A program made the translations under genes and the position numbers. Under the pieces are notes generated by a model that saw only the letters and a list, made by a program, of their open reading frames with translations, did no database searches and was not told the DNA's origin. Source: Quercus robur (lineage: Eukaryota > Streptophyta > Magnoliopsida > Fagales > Fagaceae). From it: a stretch of DNA of 64,000 nt. The stretch lies in assembly GCF_932294415.1 (NCBI RefSeq), contig NC_065544.1, forward strand, positions 36,202,310-36,266,309, given 5' to 3'. Positions 45,786 to 58,331 of the stretch are shown here, piece after piece. Numbering within the stretch: the stretch's first letter is position 1; every line of letters starts with the position of its first letter.

Positions 45786-48700
45786 ATGGCGAAGTCAGTG
45801 GCGGTGGTTGTGCGAAGCTTCCTCCTCTTTCTCTTCTCGTCCCAATTCGCCGCCGCACAATTCGCCGCGACACCTACCGGAATTCCCAGTCTCCGCCCTC
45901 GATTGCCAAACGACACTTTGTGTAACCATCTCATTCTCCCCGCCGGTTATCCTTGCTCCGAACACACGGTCTCTCTCTCTCTCTGTCTCTCCTTAATTAG
46001 TTTCTATTTTCAGAAACTTTTTTTTTTTTTTTCAATTTTAGCAACCTGTGACCATGTGAGCTTTGAAGATTTTCCTTACAAAAATGTCTTCTTACATTTA
46101 GTCATTTCAATTATAGGTTCAAACAGAGGATGGTTACTTATTGGCCCTTCATCGCGTGTCTTCTCGTACTGGGAATATAAGCGAACAACGGGGTCCTCCG
46201 GTTCTGCTTCAGCATGGACTCTTCATGGTAAACTCTCTCTCTCTCTCTCTCTCTTTTAGCATACATTTGTGCCCAGAAACAAAAGAAAAAGAAAATTGTA
46301 TGTTTAAAAATAGGGGCTTTACTGAAAAGCCTCCGCCCAAACTTATTTAGTTACATAACACCTTTTGGAACTCTAGTTTGCTAAACTCGAGTTTCAAGTG
46401 AAAATCAAGTTTAGCTAACTCGAGTTCCAAAAGGTTAGCTTCTCACTTGGATTGTCTGATGTGGTATTTTCAATCAGACTGCGGCTATCTGCTTGGAACT
46501 CGAGTTTAGCAAACCAATTTCCAAAAGGGATTACTTAACAAAGTAACTTTGGGTAGAAGCTTTTTAGTGTTTTTTTTTTTTTTTTTTTTTTGGGTAAAAA
46601 CTAATATTTGGCAAGAAAATGCCAAAAATGGGCATGAGTATAGTTTACAATAAATATTTCACTCACACTCCCAATGACTTAATATATGCTTTTCAATAAA
46701 ATTCAACTGTATTTATTTGGAAAAGAATGAAATATTTTTAATTTTCCTACAATTGGTGATTACAACAGTTACATAAAGGTATGCATGAGAGTGCTGCCTT
46801 GAAGTTTCTTTAAAAGCATTCTTTGAATAAGTTTTCAACGATGGGATTACGTAGTTATCGTTAAGAAGAAACTAGTTTACTGGCTTTACTTGATCTCATT
46901 GTTTCCTAGATTTTAAATACAAACAGGCAGGTGATGCGTGGTTTCTGGATTCGCCAGAACAATCATTGGGCTTCATCCTTGCAGATCATGGTTTCGATGT
47001 TTGGGTAGGAAATGTGCGTGGAACACGTTGGAGTCATGGGCATGTATTTTTATCAGAGAAAGATAAGGTTTATGCAGCTTATATGATTTGTCTCTCTTCC
47101 TATTATTAAGTTCTTTTTCCATTTAATTTTGGTTGGTTGTAGTCATAGCGGAGTGCCTGAAAATTGCATGTGAAAAGTCGTTATCTTCTCTGATTAATTC
47201 CTTGCATTTAGTGAATGAACAAATTTATCATATCTGTTTGTAAATAGTATAAAAAATCTAGTGAGAAACTAAAACAGTAGGTGCACCATTCTTCTTGCAT
47301 CACTATGTGAGGGTTGAGTATTGAAAATCTCATAGGGGCAGGGGAGACAATGAAGGGGATTAGGAAAGGAATACATATAGACTCTGAGTATAATTATTCC
47401 TAGTGAGACTGACATGCAACATAAATACAGTCTCAGGATACCAGTCAATCCCCAGATAAACTTACCTTGATATGTAAATGAACATGAACAAATTAGAACC
47501 TTGACAAAAAGGATTTAAGAAAACTTCATAGAAATTCTCTTCAAAACTCTTTTTCTTTTTCTTTTTTTTCTTTTTTTTGGGCGTCTAAAACATGCTTTGC
47601 TTATCTGTAATGTGACTAGGCTAAACTTAAGTTTTTCTTGCAGGATTTTTGGGATTGGAGTTGGCAGGAATTGGCTCTTCATGATCTTGCAGATATGATA
47701 TGCTACATAAATTCAATAACAAATACCAAAATATTTGTTGTTGGACATTCACAGGTCTTACACCTCTTCTTTTACTATATACTCTTCTTGCCTTTTGGCT
47801 ACTTGCGTTTTTATATACTTAATTTTCTTTTTGCTCAGGGGACAATCATGTCTTTGGCTGCATTCACTCAGCCAGATATAGTGGAAATGGTTGAAGCTGC
47901 TGCTCTTTTGTGTCCAATATCATACTTGGGACATGTCAGTGCTCCGTTTGTACTAAGAATGGTTAACATGCATCTTGATCAGGTATTCCTTATCTGCCAT
48001 TATTGGATGATACGGTAGAAATGGTTCTGATGTTAAAAATGACCAAGATATATTTGCTTTGGACAGATGATTCTCGCCATGGGCATTCATGAACTCGACT
48101 TCAGAAGGTTATAAACTGCTTTTATCCTATTATTCTTCTTTTGCTTATACTTAGGCTTTAGTATTAAGTGTGTTGTGTTGAACTTCTACATGATCTTCAG
48201 TGATTGGGGGATCAACCTCATGGATTCCATCTGTGATGGCCATGTAGACTGCAGTGACTTGCTATCTTCCATAACAGGTTCTTCTACTCTCTCTCTCTCT
48301 CCTCGCATGTGTGCATATTTGTGTTTGGACATGGCTCTATATATGCACTGTGTTTACACATTCATTATGACATGTTTGTTGGAAGCGTTCTTTCTCCAAT
48401 TTCTTGTTCAAGCGAAAGTGCTATGTCATATGCTTAGTTCCTATTTACCAAATATATACCCAAGTTTGGAAACTGAAAAGAAATGGAATTATGGAAATGA
48501 AAAAGGAAGAATTGGGTTCTCCCCTCCTTGGAACTTCAGGGAATTTTGCATGACTTTTGAAAGCTATTCCTAAAGAACTTTACTAGCCGTTGCTATAAAC
48601 TGCTCCTTTGGTAATTGCCTAGCCATTGCAAGCATTAAACCTTTCATTGGTGGAGAAACTATAACACTAGGGTAAGACTACATAATGGTTTTATTTAGTT

Positions 48701-51700
48701 GTTCGATAGGGATCTCCTTTTCTGTGTATTGCCATCTCTTATATAGACAAGAGATTGATGGCGGTTCCACATTTAAGTTCTAAAAACTAACTGTGACTAT
48801 CCATGCAAATAGGCCACATGTCTTTCAAAATAACACCCTCTATTCATGCATGCTTGAGAAGTCATGTCTCTGCCATATAGTGGAGCTAGGATTTTTGCTC
48901 ACTTGATGCACACTCTAAATAATTTAAAAAAAAAAATTATATAGTTAATTTATTTTTCGTTATTTATTCAAAAATAATAATTTAATCAACCTCAATATGT
49001 TTATAGAAAATATGTTTATACTTTTTTCTTTTTTTAAGAGGAATAACCTTACGTGAATATTATTCTAACTGATAAAGAATTTAATTCAAGTTATCAACTC
49101 TCTTTACAATATCAATCAATAGACCTAAATTTATCAGTTTCTCTTCTGATAAATTATAGGGATAACTTATATTCATTAACTTAGTTATTTCACATCTGGT
49201 TTCAGGTTAAAATTCAACACATGAAATATTGCACTTTTACAAAAATAACATCCTTTTAGAATTTATCTTTTTACTAATACCAGCTCTCTCTCTCTCTCTA
49301 AGAACAAGCTCCATTCCCTAAGTGATGGAGTTGAAAAATATGGGATGACTTTAGGCTAAGACTCTTCTTGCTACAATGAATTCAATGAGTCTAGTGTTGG
49401 GACCAGTTTTGCAATGGGGCTTGTTGACATCGAAGTTAGTGTTGGGTTTGATATTTAGGTTCAAATGACTTCAGGTTTTGAGTTGGGTTTTGCAGTTTTG
49501 TGTCTTTATGGAGAAGAGAATGAGATAAAGAGAACGATAAAACTCTTCTTGCTACATTGAATTCATCGAGTCTAACGTCTGGACCAGTTTTGCAGTGGGG
49601 CTCATTGACATTGAACTTAGTGTTGGGTTTGATATTTTGGTTCAATTGACTTCAGGTTTTGAGTAGGGCTTTGCTGTTTTGGGTCTTTATGGAGAAGAGA
49701 ATGAGATAAAGAGAATGATAAAACTATTCTTGCTACAATGAATTCATTGAGTGTTGGGACAAGTTTTGCAATGGGGCTTGTTGACATCAATGTTAGTGTT
49801 GGTTTTGATATTTAGGTTCAATTTACTTCAGGTTTTGAGTATGGCTTTGCTGTTTTGGGTCTTTATGGAGAAGAGAATGATTTTTTTTAATAATAATATT
49901 ACAGTACATTATGGTTGATTCTAGAAAACCTGTAAGAGGGAGGGGGGGGGGGGGGGGGGGGACTTACATGGATTAGGGTAAGTGGGGTTTATTGTTTGTT
50001 TTAGGGACTGCCTTATAATTCTTCTTCTTCTTCATTTTTTTTTTCTTTTTTTCTTTTTTTCTTTTTTATTTAATCTATCCATAAGTTCTTAGAAATTTTA
50101 AGGAGTTCCAAATTTTAACAAGGTTCTCATTATTTACCCATAAACTATTTTTAGTGGATACAATTGTAAAAGGATTTCAATTCTTTGTTATGTTTCATAA
50201 AACACCAAAACCTTTGCCATGTGTAATTCCATGTAATCCTACAGTACCTGTCCTCCCAAGCACGCTTGACATCTTAATATACACACTGTATCAGCCTAAA
50301 ATTTGATCTTTAACAAAGTTACTTTATAAGATAAAATTGGGTAGGCTGAGCTAAATCCGTCCAATAATATTGGGCCTTGAAATTTCCTTTTTTTTGGGTA
50401 ATTGCACCCACCCACACACCTGGAGAATCTTGAGCACTCGATCTTACTTTCCACTTTATTCTTACAAGGTAAGGATGTGCCATTTGAGTTAGAGTTCATT
50501 ACAATATTGTTTGAAGGACTTCATGTAAAGTGAATTGGCCAACCCCAAAATTGAATGCTTAGGTCCTTCCTTTGTAGGCATAATAACATCCCCACTTTCT
50601 CACTCCCACATGCCAGGCTTTGCATGCCCACATTCTTTTAGGATTCTGGATCTCATTTTCTTGGATGTGCAAATTCTTTTGATAAAATAGTTACTGCAAT
50701 GAGTTGATAACTTGGTACATGGTTTTGTACAATCGTTAAAGAAGACCAAACTTATTGTTTTTTTATTATTCTTTTTAATCAAGTGGTGTATATGGTTAAT
50801 AGTACAAGGTTGAAATAGATATAGGTTTTGGGTTAATATTTACAATCTTTGAAAGTAATAATTTAGCAACTTAATGAAACCAAATTTGGGGAAGGTGCTC
50901 TTATGCTATATTATAAATGCTTGATATATGTGTGTATTTTCATTTAACTTCTTTTGAAGATGTTTCAATAATGTTGCAGGGAAGAATTGTTGCTTCAATA
51001 ACTCGCGTGTGGATTTCTATCTTGAATATGAACCACACCCATCATCTTCAAAGAACTTGCGTCATCTTTTCCAAAGTATGTTCTACAAATTTTCTTTTAG
51101 CTGCCTTCTGTAGTAGTCAGTTTATCATCCTCTTAGACTAAATTCTAGTAGTTTGTGTGATGTTTTGTGTAATTCTTAAAAACTTGTTTTGCACTTTGAT
51201 AGTTGCAAAAGTGTTGAGGCTGATATTTTAGGAATGCTTCAGATTTTGTTATCATATTCTCATGGCATTGCTCTTTGTACTGCTATAAGTTGTAGTTTAA
51301 TTTATACGCTAATAACCCTGTGAAGTCTGCAATGCACTTGAAGAACCATATATATTTTGTTAGATTTAGCCTCTAGAATATGTGAACTAATCACTAAACA
51401 AAGGTATTATATATTTACTATATAAATTTTTATGTGTTTTCAGTGCCCTCGTATGTAATATCTATGAATTTGGTTGAAGAATTTGAGATGGAAAAAGAGC
51501 GTTTATAATGCACATGACTAGAGTTGCAGTGTTGCACCCCTTTGACCTTTGTAGTATTTTCTTTGCAATTCTTGCTCTTTTTCTTTTGGGTGGGAGGGAG
51601 GAGAGGGAAGGTTTTGGTGGGTAATACTCCAATTTATTGTTGAATGGAATACCACCTCCATGATAATTTTATTGTTGTTTATTGACAGAGTGGGGTGTAG

Positions 51701-52063
51701 TTTGTGCATCTCTTTAATCTTATACTAAGCTTTTGGTGTTAAATGATTGTCTTACAATTAATTAATAGAAATCCTGTGTACAACTTCCTCTTCCTCACCC
51801 CACCCCCCCCCCCCCCCCCTCTAATTATGATGGAACATAAAGGGGGAAATTGGTTGTCAGCTAAGATCAAGATGGTTATAAATTAGATAACCACCTAGAG
51901 GCAACTTCAATGGGCTCTTCTTTAGAATAAAAAAAGATAAATATTTTCTTTTCTTTATCCTGTTTGCGGTACTTGTTTATTGGAAGTGGAACTAATGTCT
52001 TTTTCAAATCTATCATATGCTTTTGTTAACATAACTTAGCTTGAAGAGAAACTTCATCAACCC

Positions 52064-52094
<31 letters not shown>

Positions 52095-52514
52095 AGAAAG
52101 CTCTATTTTCTTGGGGAAAAGAGAGGCAGAGGGTATGCTTTATGCTTTTGGGCAGTTTTGTTACAATAATCTCCATTGTGTCTTGTAGTGATTCGTAAAG
52201 GTAAGTTTTCCAAGTATGACTATGGATTGATCAAAAACCTGAAGCTTTACGGTCAGATGAAGCCCCCTATTTTCGATCTTGGTCACATACCCAAGTCATT
52301 GCCTCTATGGATAGCTTATGGGGGTAATGATGATTTAGCTGATGTTACGGATCTGCAGCACACTCTAAAGCAATTGCAGTCCAAGCCTGAGTTGCTTTAT
52401 CTCAAGAACTATGGTCATATAGATTTCCTTTTGAGCGTAAATGCAAAGAAAGATGTTTATGACCATATGATTCGGTTTTTCAGGTCATGGGGAAAGTCTA
52501 GTAGTAGTTACTAA
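45786..52514 (+). CDS. Triacylglycerol / acid lipase, alpha/beta-hydrolase (9 exons, 409 aa)
   Basis: Resembles plant triacylglycerol lipase 2 and animal lysosomal acid lipases (Pfam Abhydro_lipase plus abhydrolase fold), which hydrolyse acyl esters in the secretory pathway, apoplast or vacuole. Exons: 45786-45968, 46117-46227, 46927-47067, 47644-47754, 47839-47982, 48067-48107, 48201-48277, 50980-51075, 52189-52514. All junctions are GT-AG and the phases agree. An N-terminal signal peptide (about 1-24, Leu/Phe-rich, ending AAAQ) is followed by LPAGYPCSEHTVQTEDGYLL and LLQHGLFMAGDAWFLDSP (oxyanion region). The nucleophile elbow VVGHSQGT has S181, the acid is D349 in YGGNDDLAD, and the base is H378 in KNYGHIDF, so the triad is complete. 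Length is normal. Intron 7 is 2.7 kb with tandem repeats and a SINE. Intron 2 has a fold-back MITE. The exact substrate cannot be told from sequence. Confidence 0.93.
46318..46572. mobile_element. Fold-back MITE in lipase intron 2
   Basis: Two ~75-bp arms are inverted copies. The left arm has CTTTTGGAACTCTAGTTTGC, then TAAACTCGAGTT. The right arm, read in reverse, has CTTTTGGAAATTGGTTTGCT, then AAACTCGAGTTCC. Outer parts (AAGCCTCCGCCCAAACTTA and AAGCTTCTACCCAAAGTTA) also pair. A T run at 46571 blurs the right limit. The superfamily was not determined. Confidence 0.65.
49361..49880. repeat. ~181-bp tandem repeat, three copies, in lipase intron 7
   Basis: Copies start near 49361, 49542 and 49723 (ACTCTTCTTGCTACA). 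Each has GACCAGTTTTGCA.TGGGGCT, then TTTATGGAGAAGAGAATGA. The third copy is slightly short. Confidence 0.88.
50388..50500 (-). mobile_element. tRNA-derived SINE in lipase intron 7
   Basis: Minus strand: ATGAACTCTAACTCAAATGG (A box), then a B-box-like GAGTGCTCAAGATTC, ending in TTACCCAAAAAAA. Decayed; no clear target duplication. Confidence 0.5.
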
Positions 52515-52879
52515 AATGAGTGCATGTAATGTGTAAATATATAGTTCTGGAAGTACTCTCTTTTTTTCTTTGAAACTCTCCAGATGTGCACATATTGTAA
52601 ATGTAATGATATCCCCCATCTCTCTTTTTTAGTCTAAAAATTCAGTTCGTATCAGCTTTTATTATGTTTTTCAGTATTTTATAAATAGTTATTTTGATTG
52701 TTATATTCAACTCGAGCACCCACGAATTGAATCTGAGTGCACCCTTAACCCTTGTTTATGGTTAGAGGAGATGCCATTCAGTACTTGAACGTTCTATAAA
52801 TTTTAAGCTAAAAGCCTAAAATATCTGTTTGCCTAGAAGGCAGGAGAAGAAAGATGAAAGAATTTCTGGGTTTAATTTC

Positions 52880-54182
52880 GGGAAAATTACATTTTATCAC
52901 CTTAAACTATACACCAGATTGCATTTTACACCATAAACTATCCGAACACCATAAACTATCCGAATGCACATTTTGCACCTTAAACTATCACACTTATAAC
53001 CATGGTGTTACTTTTGTTTTTATGTTTGATGAAATTTTATTTTATCACCATGGTGTTACTTTTGTTTTTATGTTTGACGAAATTTTATTGCATGTGACAA
53101 GCACATGTTTCTTGCTTAGGTGGAACAAACTTAAGAGATTGAAACACCCTTCTTCAAAATCAATTAAAACAAAAGCTAATTTTTTCACATCTCTTTGTTT
53201 CGCATGTGTGCCTCTTCCTAAAACCTCAAGTCCCACCCACCTCAGCTATCTATGTCAACACGCTTCTATCGCAAGGTTGGAATTACAACAGTAGCATCCT
53301 ATTGTAGAAGTAAGATGGAAATCTGTTCCTTAAGGGGGGTATAAGTTAATTGGGCTGCTGCTGTTATAATGCAGGATTTTTTGGAATGCGTATGGTTGGG
53401 TGTGTATATACTTGATGACAAAGGAAATGTCATCGTTTACCAAAAAAAGAAAGGAAATGCCATCAATTGCTATGTGCTCTAGAGGAGCTTTCTTATTAGG
53501 TATGGCTGACGCAACTGCATTTTGTGCTATTCAAGCTATTTCCTTTGCTCATGAAACTGGGATCTGAGAGGCTTTTTCGGAAACTGATGTGCAACAAGTG
53601 TTGAAAGCTTTGCTGAAGCCCAAACTAGATTCGTCAAGTTTAGTTATATACAGTGCATTTTGTGCTGAGTTGATGTGAGAGTAAATTTAAATTAAATTCA
53701 TTTTATGGATCCAATCACATTGATGGTGGGATTTAATAAAAAATTACGGGTAGTCTTAATTCTGAAAACAAAAATTAAATTAAAAAGTAAACTTAAGAGA
53801 AAATTTTAGTTTTTTCCTTCTCTTTGGACGATGGTTGAGGTGTGTGGGGCCTGAGGTTTTGAGAAGAATTTGAATTTGGGAAGAGGCACACATGTGAGAT
53901 AGAGAGATGTGGAAAAAATTGGCTTTTATTTTAATTAAATTTGAAGAGGGGTGTTTCATTCTTTTAAGTTTGTTTCACCTAAGTAAGAAGCATGTGTTTG
54001 TCACATGTAATATAATTCTGTCAAACATGACAGCCACAGTAACACCGGAGTGCAAAGTGTGATAACCAAAATGCAGAGTGTAATAAGCATGATAGTTTAG
54101 GGTGCAAAGTGTGCATTCAGATAGTTTAGAGTGTAAAGTGTACTCTGATACATAGTTTAGGGTGGTAAAATGTATTTTCCTC
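52880..54182. mobile_element. Mutator-like element (MULE) with ~360-bp terminal inverted repeats
   Basis: The left end is GGGAAAATTACATTTTATCA. The right end, read in reverse, is GAGGAAAATACATTTTACCA. The arms pair over about 370 bp (52880-53252 with 53826-54182), including CTTAAACTAT/CCTAAACTATG, CATGTGACAAGCACATG-type sequence and TGTGCCTCTTCC. Flanks TTTAATTTC (52871-52879) and TTGAATTTC (54183-54191) match at 8 of 9, the MULE duplication length. There is no transposase frame. The centre holds a LINE RNase H fragment. Confidence 0.7.
53380..53690 (+). pseudogene. LINE-type RNase H fragment inside the MULE
   Basis: Reads LGVYILDDKGNVI, then (another frame) GMADATAFCAIQAISFAHET, a stop, and EAFSETDVQQVLKAL. 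This is the middle of a plant LINE RNase H domain with the conserved D-x-G-x-V and E/D positions. Frame changes and stops make it dead. It was either captured by the MULE or inserted as a LINE. Confidence 0.6.
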
Positions 54183-54353
54183 TTGAATTTCATTCATTGC
54201 TCTATTTAAATTCATCCTTCAGATAACAATTGCAACTCATTCAAAATAGCAGTAGCAGATGGCTTTGTAAGATAACAACAATCTCCTAATAACAATTTGA
54301 GGAACAGGAAAATTTGTATTGTTAACTAGTGTTGTATGTGTAAGAGTGATGGG

Positions 54354-54630
54354 TAGGGGTGTTTGCGGTGCGGTGCGGTGCGGTTTTGGGCCATTTTTGC
54401 ACTGCACTTTGCTTTGTGGTTTAGCCAAAACCATAACTGTACTACATCTCATTTTTGCGGTCACATTGGCGGTATGGTTTAGAGTTTAGTCAAAACTATG
54501 ACTGCACAGTACCTTATTTTTGCGATCACATGTGTTATGCGGTGTATAAGATGTGGTTTGAAACCAGTATATTTTTTAAATTTTGGACTTTTCCAACCAA
54601 CACAAAATTGATTTTTTCATTTGTTTTTGG
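54354..54630 (+). mobile_element. Truncated hAT-type element, left end only
   Basis: TAGGGGTGTTTGCGGTGCGG, then further GTGCGG repeats and GCGGTTTTGGGCC, is a known plant hAT/MITE end. ATGCGGTG, TTGGACTTTTCCAACC and similar words follow. No matching right end was found. Confidence 0.4.
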
Positions 54631-55970
54631 CCTCTAGCAAAGGAAATGTCAACAACAAAGAAGTGTGGTGGCTCAAAGAAACAAGGATAAAGCTAAAGGA
54701 GAAATAGTGGCTTTGAGTTTAGAGTTTAGACGCAGCTTAAAGGAGAAACAGTATGGCTTTGAGTTCAAACCAGCAAGAAGATGAAGTAGTCAAGTTTAGA
54801 AGGGAGAAAAGGAAGCCAAAATTCATTCCGGCCGAAATGCCCAAAACACCCTAGAATTGACCAAAATGTCATCCAAGGTGGAACAAAAGGAGTTTCCATT
54901 TCGGTTTGGATACTGGTACGAGAAATTCTGTCTGTTCTGGCTGAAACGAAACAAAATCAATAACATTGCTTCCACATAAGGGCGTTATATTTATGGTTTC
55001 TAAACCTAATCTAAGTGGCGACTCTATCTTTTCTCCGCCCCAATCCACTCAGCTGAGGCATACTCCCCTTTCTTAAGGAGAAAACCGCTCTGTTCACAAT
55101 AATGTGTTTAATTTTGCATATATTTGGTTCTTTCGTAAGCAATCCTGTAGTGCACATTGCATCAAGTATGGGCTAATTGGTCTCACAAGTTCTCCAAGCC
55201 CAATGGAGAGAGATTTTTGATGAGCCCAAGGCCCAAACTGATTCAAAATAATTCTATTACCCTCCAATCCACATCATCTATTTAACCCTTTGTTTGGGTT
55301 ATTCTTTGCACATGTGGGCTTGATCCACGAAAAAAAAACCATACACGTTGCCCAATAATCACTTGTTGATTAATGGTGGACCACATCGACCCAATGTTGG
55401 CCATTTTAGCTGTCTTAGCCTTACGGTTTCCTTAGGCGTAATTAATGATTTTTTGGGCTCGGCTTTTTGGTCCAAATTCAACCAAATTCATGAGCTAATT
55501 TACATGGGCTATTTCCACGGGTTGTAGACTTGAATTTACCGGCATAAATCTGTAAGCCTTAGTTTTATTGATTTATTTATTTTTATTTTATTTTTTATAG
55601 GCCCCCGGTTGTGTGAAAAGTATCCTCTACTTATACTTTTCTTTTCTTTTTAAGGAAGTAGTTTTAGATCTCTTATCAGATGATAAAAGAATTTATCAAT
55701 TGAGCTATACTTATAAACATATGATATTATTTCTATATATTAAGAAAATTTGGAAAGTTAGTTGTTACTTTTTTTACTTTAAAAAATTCATCTAATTTAA
55801 TTAACAGAACTCTTAAAAAAAAAAATGAGGTTAAAATAGTAAATCAACAAAACTTAAAAAAAAAAAAAAAACCAAGTAAAAGCTTCCCACTAGATAATAG
55901 ATAGATACAAAAATAAATAAATAAATAAACTTCCCATTAATTACCTCATGTATACAACCAAAACTACCCC

Positions 55971-56004
<34 letters not shown>
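54631..56004. other. Repeat-derived stretch, no gene supported
   Basis: A short duplication (GGCTTTGAGTTTAGAG, then AAGGAGAAA) lies at 54660-54765. AAGTGGCGACTCTATC near 55012 resembles the junction next to some gypsy LTRs. GCCCAA-rich words from 55190 also look retroelement-derived, but limits cannot be set. A (TA)n run lies at 55974-56003. Confidence 0.4.
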
Positions 56005-56008
<4 letters not shown>

Positions 56009-56060
56009 CGAAACCTTTGAAACTTTCACAATTTTCCACGTCAGCACAATATTTAAAAAA
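56005..56060 (+). repeat. Fragment matching the 5' end of the Helitron at 58332
   Basis: ACCGAAACCTTTGAAACTTT, then CACAATTTTCCACGTCAGCA, matches 58331-58378 closely, again next to a (TA)n run. Confidence 0.7.
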
Positions 56061-56139
56061 TAAAAACTCTATTTCACTCAAAAACAAAACCCTACGAATT
56101 CGACTACACTTTTAACTCTCCCACCGTCTGCCATAATTA

Positions 56140-56700
56140 ACAAAAATACGGAGACCAAAGGCAGGGTGTTGCATGCCAAGCTGACTATTGAAGATCAAGC
56201 TCTTGCTGCAGCATATCATGATAACCTGACAGACTCTCTAAAACTAACCATTCTCTCTACCTCTCTAAGCTCTTCTTCTCTCTATATCCTTGATAGTTTC
56301 TGAAAAATACATTCCAAACGCAAAAGTCTACTCAAAGGCACAGAGAGAGGACAGACACCCATGACGGAGCCATATCTGTCGTTACCCATCAAAGCCATCA
56401 CAAGATCTCCATTGTCATAACAAGCAGCAGTTACCAATGCTTCAAACTCTAGCCCCAGTTTACACAGGTGAGATGCTCTGTATCCAATTTTTATCAGTTC
56501 TTTTACTGGTGTTGTTGGCATATAATTGGTATTGGAAGTGCTACTGTTGTTAAGTGTGTTTTTTTTTTTTTTTTGATTTTTTTGATTTTTGGTATTGGAA
56601 ATTATGGATTTATAGGTAGTGCTACTGTTATTAGTGTTTTTGAATGTATATTGAAAAGAATTGTGGATACGTGAATATGGGGTCATATGTCAAGCAAGGC
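56140..56700. other. Possible gene fragment, unidentified
   Basis: Base composition is less AT-rich than around it. A plus-strand frame from about 56168 reads HAKLTIEDQALAAAYHDNLT, then DSLKLTILS, and stops near 56303. A minus-strand frame (56686-56282) ends EALVTAACYDNGDLVMALMG, then NDRYGSVMG. At most one is real, and I recognise neither. CAG|GTGAGA at 56465-56473 would serve as a plus-strand splice donor. Confidence 0.25.
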
Positions 56701-57430
56701 ACCACAAAATTATGGTGGAGTGACTCAACATCTAAGAGACTATTAATAAAATAAAACCAACCAAATTTGGGCTGGTAGTGGCGAAGGAGATGATTTGTAC
56801 TCCTACTTTCAAAGAATAGTTGGTTGAATCAAAATCCAAATAATTGGTGTTGGCTAAATTACCAACCCATGAGTTGTATTGAAATTATATATAAACAAAC
56901 AAAAGAAAACTATTAGATTATTAGATATAAGCTAAGGATAAAACATAATGATGAGACATTTGAATTTAAATAAAATACAATAGTTGGAACCAAATCCACT
57001 GCAAGTTTATTTGAAAGTTGTAGAAGTATTTGAATTGGAATTTTGATTTGCAACATGATCTGTAGAGGCAACGTGAGCTGTAGATCAATTATCAAAGGCA
57101 TTTATCTTAACAACGTCTAGAGCTTACAAGTAAATAAGTAAGCAAATTCAAATAGCACATTATGCATTTCTGTATAAACAGAGAAATTGTATCTTTGAAT
57201 CATGTACCCATGTAAAAATTAGTACACTGATCACACTCCACACAGATTGAGTAATGAATTTTGCTTTTGATTTTGGTGAGTGAGTGATTCTACTCTAGGT
57301 TCTGATTTTTAGTTTTCTAAAATTTAGCTGCTGTTAATTATTAAACAAAGAGTTAGAGATGGAATTTGAGAAGTTGCTTAATTAGTGCTCTTTGATTCAT
57401 CTTTTCTTTTTTTGCTCACAATTTGTATAT
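56701..57430. other. Intergenic, nothing recognised
   Basis: AT-rich, with short frames only. Confidence 0.45.
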
Positions 57431-57435
57431 GGTTT

Positions 57436-58188
57436 TGTAGGGACACGAATCTCTAGCGGCCCAACAACAATGCTGGGCTCGCCTACAGAAAATCCCTTAC
57501 AATAACATTTGTAGAGAGTGGGCTTGAAAGGCCATCGTTGGGTCACAGGGAGCTAGTTCAGGCCGGGCTTTAGATGAACCGAGACAAGAAAAGGCTTTAG
57601 TTTGGATATTTAGGCCTTACACCTTTGTATCTCGAGAGATTTGGCTCCTCGGATCATGTCCGAGGAGCACTAGTGTTCTCTCCGATTACTCGACGGTGGG
57701 TTTTTCGGGGTGATGCGCATATATTCTCCGGGCATTCTCCCTCCTCAAGTTTTTCTCCGGAAGTGAGATGGGGATCCCCCTTCCTTATTAGTTTACCTTT
57801 CCTTTTATACTAGCCTACGTTTGTTGTCCCTCGTCCACGTGTAGGGTCGATCTTTCCAGGACAGATATCTGTCCCATCAATCTAATCCCGAATTTGTTGG
57901 AGATGATCAATAAAGCCTAAAAATCCGGCTCTGTTGGGTGCAGTGTCATATCAGTGAAGGGTATTAAGGACAACTGCCCCAAGATATTTTCTGATCTCTC
58001 AAGTTAGCTTGTATTCCACTCTAACCCGGGAGATTTTGGGTCTGCCGAGGACTAAGCTGTCCTCGGCTGTACCTTCAGGTCACTATGGGCTTCCTATTTT
58101 TGGACTTGGGCCCTGACCTCCTTTAGTTTGGGGCCTGTGGACTCCCCATAAGCGAGCGAGCCGGGCCCCTAAACTATTGGGCCCCACT
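57436..58188 (-). mobile_element. Solo LTR, 753 bp, related to the LTRs at 1.9-7.7 kb
   Basis: Plus strand starts TGTAGGGACACGAAT and ends ACTATTGGGCCCCACT. Reversed, this resembles the 1924 LTR end to end (GGGGCCCAATA start, ACGTGGACGA and GAACCCACTCTCTAC-type blocks, ATCGTGTCCCTACA end). The flanks are GGTTT at 57431-57435 and 58189-58193. No internal part remains. It is clearly more diverged from the 1.9 kb element than that element's two LTRs are from each other, so it is another, probably older, subfamily member. Confidence 0.75.
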
Positions 58189-58331
58189 GGTTTTTTTTCC
58201 TTAATGAATTTGTATAGCTATTTAATTGATTGGTTTAGAATTGTTATGGTTTCAATGATGTCCAGTGGTTATTTGACTTATTTCTAACTATGATGTTGCT
58301 AACTAATTTAAATATATATATATATATATAA

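Noticed and set aside
47638-48573. Long single frames (126 and 132 residues) as separate genes
   Set aside because: They are read-through of lipase exons 4-5 and 7 into introns; the spliced model accounts for the conserved parts.
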